64,000 nt of DNA, from assembly GCF_963931295.1 (NCBI RefSeq), contig NZ_OZ007001.1:2931001-2995000 (forward strand), read 5' to 3'. The notes under the pieces were generated by a model that saw only the letters and a list, made by a program, of their open reading frames with translations, ran no database searches and had not been told where the DNA came from. The translations under genes were made by a program, and so were the position numbers. Below, piece by piece: positions 61,055-64,000 of the stretch (positions within the stretch are counted from its first letter, which is position 1; every line of letters starts with the position of its first letter). The DNA is from an uncultured Mailhella sp. GTDB lineage: Bacteria > Desulfobacterota > Desulfovibrionia > Desulfovibrionales > Desulfovibrionaceae.

Positions 61055-61816
61055 TTACTGTGCCCTGTTTTTGTTTCGGCGCGCGTACATGATGGCCGCG
61101 CCCGCCAGACCGATGCAGGCGAGCGCCAGCAGTCCGGCAACTCCGGCGGCGATATAGAACTTGCGATTGTCGGTTTCGGCGGCGCTTTGATCTGGCATGG
61201 GCACGCTTACGGTTTCTCGCACGGGAACCAGCATGACGGAAACCTTGTCCTGCATGAGGCCGGGAACGGCGTTGGCGGCCAGTTCCCGGATGTAGGGAAT
61301 AAGTCTTGTGGCCTGAGATTCCGGCGTGTGCCGCAGGAACACGGCGGCGCTCGGCGGGGTGACGTTGCCGGTGCCGAGGTCGGTCTGACCGAGCACCACG
61401 TGAACTCTTGCAGTGAGCACGCCGTCGATGCGGGAGAGGGTGTCGGCGAGCTCCTGGGAGAGCGCGTAGGCCAGTCTGGCCTGTTCCTCGGTGGTGGAGG
61501 AAATCATGCCCTGGGCGGAAAAGACCTGTCCCAGACTCTGGAAGTCCTCGCGGGGGAGACTGTTTTCCCGCAGGATTTCCAGCGCCTGCACGATCTGCTT
61601 TTCTTCCACGGCAATGCTGAAATCGCTTTTGGCGGCCACCTTTTCCGCGGAAATGCCGTGTCGCAGCAGCACGGAAAGCATGGTGTTGGCCTGATTCTCG
61701 CTCAGCCCCTGGTAGATTTCGGTTTTGCATCCCGCAAGCAGAAGGACGGCCAGAACGCAGACAAGGCAGAGGGCCCGGCGGAGGGCGGAACAACAATGAG
61801 AACGGAAGAACAACAT
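61055..61816 (-). CDS. sctJ: SctJ, T3SS inner-membrane ring lipoprotein
   Basis: A 253-residue YscJ/PrgK-family lipoprotein. The signal peptide ends in a lipobox LLAGC (about residue 29). The ring-building motif 1 TEIYQGLSENQANTMLSVL and the second domain (TARVHVVLGQTDLG, PSAAVFLRHTP) follow. A C-terminal membrane helix lies at about 222-245. AAGGA lies seven to eight bases before the ATG. With SctD it forms the inner-membrane basal ring. Confidence 0.95.
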   Translation of the reverse strand: MLFFRSHCCSALRRALCLVCVLAVLLLAGCKTEIYQGLSENQANTMLSVLLRHGISAEKVAAKSDFSIAVEEKQIVQALEILRENSLPREDFQSLGQVFSAQGMISSTTEEQARLAYALSQELADTLSRIDGVLTARVHVVLGQTDLGTGNVTPPSAAVFLRHTPESQATRLIPYIRELAANAVPGLMQDKVSVMLVPVRETVSVPMPDQSAAETDNRKFYIAAGVAGLLALACIGLAGAAIMYARRNKNRAQ

Positions 61817-61828
61817 GGCATTTCCTTG

Positions 61829-62257
61829 TCAGGACTGGTTGCGCAGCAGAGAATCGAGGCCCTGCGAGGCCTTCTGGGCAACTTGGGATCCGGTGTCGAG
61901 CTCGTGGCGGAGCATGGCCACCTGAAACTGCAGACGGTAGAGTTCCGTGGGACTCGGCAGCGGCGTTTCGGCGGGAGTGGCCGCGGTGCTTTTCCCGGAA
62001 ACGTCGCTCACGACATCGATATCGGGAGAAACTTCCTCCCGGGGCAGGGACGTTGCCTGCGTTTCGGCGGCCTGCCCGGAACGCAGCGCGTTTTCGGCGG
62101 ACGCCTCGGGCTGGTCCATGAGCCTTTCAAAGGCGCGGGCCAGAGAGTCCGGAACGGGAGACGGACCGGAACTGATCAGTCCTTCCCCCTGGGAGACTCC
62201 CATGCGCTCAAGCGCCTCCAGCAGGCGGCTGGAAGAGGCAACAGAAACGGCGTCCAT
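61829..62257 (-). CDS. sctI: SctI, T3SS inner-rod protein
   Basis: A 142-residue protein directly before sctJ. A Ser/Pro/Glu-rich N-terminal part is followed by a C-terminal amphipathic helical hairpin (PTELYRLQFQVAMLRHELDT, then GSQVAQKASQGLDSLLRNQ). The last 50 residues match the YscI/PrgJ rod pattern, including the near-terminal LLRNQ. Longer than PrgJ but close to YscI. It joins the export gate to the needle. Confidence 0.88.
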   Translation of the reverse strand: MDAVSVASSSRLLEALERMGVSQGEGLISSGPSPVPDSLARAFERLMDQPEASAENALRSGQAAETQATSLPREEVSPDIDVVSDVSGKSTAATPAETPLPSPTELYRLQFQVAMLRHELDTGSQVAQKASQGLDSLLRNQS

Positions 62258-62282
62258 GAGCTGTCCTTAGAAAAATGGCGCG

Positions 62283-62654
62283 TCAGGCGGCGTCCATGTT
62301 TTCCAGAAGCGAGCGGGCCAGCTCGGCGTTTTGTCCTCCGTTTTCGGCCAGAGGACTGAGCACGGCCCTGGCTTCTTCCTTTTTGTCGGCGAGGCAGAGG
62401 CACAGACCGAGCACGGCCCTGGCGTCGGCGTCGTCGGGGTGTTCGGAAAGAACGCCGTCGCAAAGCAGCTTTTCGGCCTCATCATATTCTCCGATGACGA
62501 TATGGCTGAGCGCCTGTCCGATGAGCGCCGGAACATGACCGGGACGGACGGCGAGAACACCGTCGTAGATGGCGCGGGCCTGAAGCACCAGACCTTTGTG
62601 GCAGCCGGCGTTGGCAATGTCGAGCAGGCGGGTTATCTGGGACTCGGTAAGCAT
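62283..62654 (-). CDS. sctG: SctG-like TPR needle chaperone
   Basis: A 123-residue tetratricopeptide protein (LLDIANAGCHKGLVLQARAI, then GEYDEAEKLLCDGVL and DADARAVLGLCLCLAD repeats). YscG/PscG proteins of this size and shape, with a SctE partner, hold the needle subunit in the cytoplasm. Its location next to sctF and sctI fits. The ATG at 62654 has GGAG five bases upstream. About 175 non-coding bp separate it from sctF. Confidence 0.82.
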   Translation of the reverse strand: MLTESQITRLLDIANAGCHKGLVLQARAIYDGVLAVRPGHVPALIGQALSHIVIGEYDEAEKLLCDGVLSEHPDDADARAVLGLCLCLADKKEEARAVLSPLAENGGQNAELARSLLENMDAA

Positions 62655-62829
62655 GACGACTCCATGCGATTGACGGTTCACGGCGCGCCGCCTGTTCCGT
62701 GGAGGCGGCGCATGCGCGCGGTCTGCGGAAAATGCGGCGGGGCGTCTCCTTCGCGTGCGAAGGCGGCGCAGAAAAAACGGGGCGGTCCCGGAACGCTCGT
62801 TCCTGAGATCGGCGCGGAAAACAACGATC

Positions 62830-63075
62830 TCAGCTGGAGCGCTGGGCGAGACTCTTCATCATGTCGGTCATGCTCTTGGTCACGGTGGAGAGCGCCTCCA
62901 TCATGGCGTTGTACTGACCGATTTCAAACTGAAGGGAAATCATCTGCTCGTTGCTCAGCTCGGAGCCTTCGCCCAGGGCTTCCATCTTCGCGTTGAGATC
63001 GGAACCCTTGGTGCTGATGCCCTGAAGGGTGTTTTCAAACATCTGGGAAATGTTGAATCCGCTGATGGAATCCAT
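62830..63075 (-). CDS. sctF: SctF, T3SS needle subunit
   Basis: An 81-residue helical-hairpin protein of YscF/PrgI type. It reads FNISQMFENTLQGISTKGSD, a loop near residues 33-40, then EQMISLQFEIGQYNAMMEAL and VTKSMTDMMKSLAQ. It polymerises into the hollow needle. Length and heptad pattern are right. A CTGAGATCG/CGATCTCAG hairpin overlaps its stop codon and might stabilise the message. Confidence 0.93.
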   Translation of the reverse strand: MDSISGFNISQMFENTLQGISTKGSDLNAKMEALGEGSELSNEQMISLQFEIGQYNAMMEALSTVTKSMTDMMKSLAQRSS

Positions 63076-63090
63076 AGTGTCCTCCTGAAA

Positions 63091-63297
63091 TCATGCAAAA
63101 AGCTTGTCGAGAATGTCGGCGGCGGCATGCACGGCCGAACGGGCCGCCTGCGCCGTCTTCATGTCCTCCGGCGTGAGGCCTTTGTCCATGGCGCGCCTGA
63201 GATCGGCGTCCATGGCGGCCACTTCATCGCGCACGGCGGTCTGCGCACCGTAGGGGGCGTTCTCCATAATGTCGAGAACGGAGACAAATTCACTCAT
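63091..63297 (-). CDS. sctE: SctE-like (YscE/EscE family) needle co-chaperone
   Basis: A 68-residue helical protein (FVSVLDIMENAPYGAQTAVR, AAMDADLRRAMDKGLTPEDM, AARSAVHAAADILDKLFA) between sctD and sctF. Its size, two-helix pattern and position match YscE/PscE, which pairs with the TPR protein SctG to hold SctF. It overlaps the end of sctD by eight bases. The name SctE is used differently by some authors (translocator). Confidence 0.8.
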   Translation of the reverse strand: MSEFVSVLDIMENAPYGAQTAVRDEVAAMDADLRRAMDKGLTPEDMKTAQAARSAVHAAADILDKLFA

Positions 63298-64000
63298 GGG
63301 AACCTCGCAATGGATAGGTGATGGTTTGATTGTTCCTGCTCAGGGTAAGCGCATCGACGGAAATGCTTTCCAGCCGGTATCCGCCGGGCAGATCGCCGCC
63401 TTCAAACACCCGTTCGCCTCCGGCCAGAGTGATGAACTTCAAGGCGCCCATGGAAACCGAGGTCACACTGAAGCCCGTCGCTTCGCGTGGCGCGGACGCG
63501 GCGGGAGCGGCGCGCCGCGGCTCTTCCCTCGCGTAGATGTTGTCGCGTTTGGCCGGCTGCAGCGTTTCGGAATCATTGACGATGTCGAAACGCACCGGAA
63601 CGCCGAGACGTTCCTGCACGGCGGCGACCGTCTTTTCCAGCGAGGACCTCGTCTGCGGCGTGAAGGCGCCGTGCAGCACGATGCGCCCCGGAAGATACTC
63701 CGTCTTCACCGTCTCAAGCCCGGCCGAAATCAGCGCGGGAGCGAGAAGAATCTGCACGTCCGTCTCGTGGCGGATGTCGCGGAACAGGGCCAGCTTCGGC
63801 TTGCCCGTGGATGGCGACGTCTGCAGATCGGGCACGTTGCGCACGGCTTCCGAGAGCGCCTGTTCCTCCAGCACGCCGTTTTTGATGTAGCCCTTGACCA
63901 GCAGCCCCGGATGCGCGGAAGGCGGCAGTTCCGTCACGTCGGGATACAGCCCGAGCGTGTTGAAGGAGGCTCTGACGGCGTCCGCGGCGTCGGAACGAAC
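63290..64000 (-). CDS. sctD: SctD, T3SS inner-membrane ring protein (C-terminal part)
   Basis: The gene enters from the right edge; about 236 C-terminal codons are visible, with no start in the window. The sequence shows a series of BON-like periplasmic modules (GLLVKGYIKNGVLEEQALSE AV-type pattern, GRIVLHGAFTPQTRSSLEKT, AAVQERLGVPVRFDIVND). A final small domain ends TITYPLRGSHE. This is the repeat layout of YscD/SctD. It leads the visible part of the T3SS operon. Confidence 0.88.
   Translation of the reverse strand, partial: VRSDAADAVRASFNTLGLYPDVTELPPSAHPGLLVKGYIKNGVLEEQALSEAVRNVPDLQTSPSTGKPKLALFRDIRHETDVQILLAPALISAGLETVKTEYLPGRIVLHGAFTPQTRSSLEKTVAAVQERLGVPVRFDIVNDSETLQPAKRDNIYAREEPRRAAPAASAPREATGFSVTSVSMGALKFITLAGGERVFEGGDLPGGYRLESISVDALTLSRNNQTITYPLRGSHE

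Noticed and set aside
1..64000. CRISPR arrays, insertion sequences, prophage genes or an origin of replication.
   Set aside because: No regularly spaced repeats, transposase or phage genes, and no DnaA-box cluster were seen in reading the window.

Overview
The window reads as part of a GC-rich chromosome from a host-associated member of the Desulfovibrionaceae (sulfate- or sulfite-reducing Desulfobacterota). This is inference. It rests on a periplasmic cytochrome c3, several DUF362 proteins, a selenoprotein of the HesB-like family, and a type III secretion (T3SS) cluster of the kind found in Bilophila- and Mailhella-like gut relatives. The base composition is far too GC-rich for Lawsonia.

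Layout. 1-6.4 kb: the start of a secreted protein, a divergent LysR regulator, and a minus-strand operon larB-larC-larE plus a ferredoxin-type DUF362 protein (nickel-pincer cofactor synthesis). A Tat-exported DUF362 paralogue faces it and is broken by one extra G. 7-12.7 kb: tRNA-Leu, an orphan peptide-type ABC ATPase, feoAB, an Mrp ATPase and a small orphan. 13-19.2 kb: a minus-strand unit lpxI - nhaC-like antiporter - TPP riboswitch/terminator - thiS-thiG-thiH-thiF-thiE. 19.5-27.9 kb: aconitase, a PpiD/SurA chaperone, a cytochrome c3 with five apparent haem motifs, an acidic coiled-coil protein, a zinc-ribbon/Tudor-like protein, yggT, a DUF465 protein and lysA. 28.6-36.4 kb: MATE exporter + DUF2156, gltX, cysS, a BepA-like metalloprotease and hslV. 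36.7-42.1 kb (minus): HAD phosphatase, zinc-ribbon membrane protein, a CntK-type racemase, then metC followed by two HesB/IscA-like genes. The first of these carries an in-frame UGA exactly where its neighbour has cysteine, with a SECIS-like hairpin behind it. 42.4-50.3 kb: acetyltransferase, two tandem trigger-factor genes, MltB-type transglycosylase, a secreted orphan, a VOC protein, ilvE and ssb. 50.9-64 kb: tRNA-Glu, a GDSL hydrolase, an unknown gene pair, and a minus-strand T3SS operon running from sctD (cut by the window edge) through E, F, G, I, J, K, L, N, O, P, Q to R. It continues into an anti-sigma-antagonist/kinase pair, a lytic transglycosylase and an AMIN-like membrane protein.

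Most worth a second look: the Sec/Cys HesB pair; the T3SS operon ending in a Bordetella BtrV/BtrW-like partner-switching pair with no sctSTU behind sctR; the lar operon whose LarC lacks its C-terminal domain; the apparent pentahaem c3; the stand-alone histidine-racemase-like gene; and the trigger-factor duplication. I saw no phage, insertion sequence or CRISPR array.
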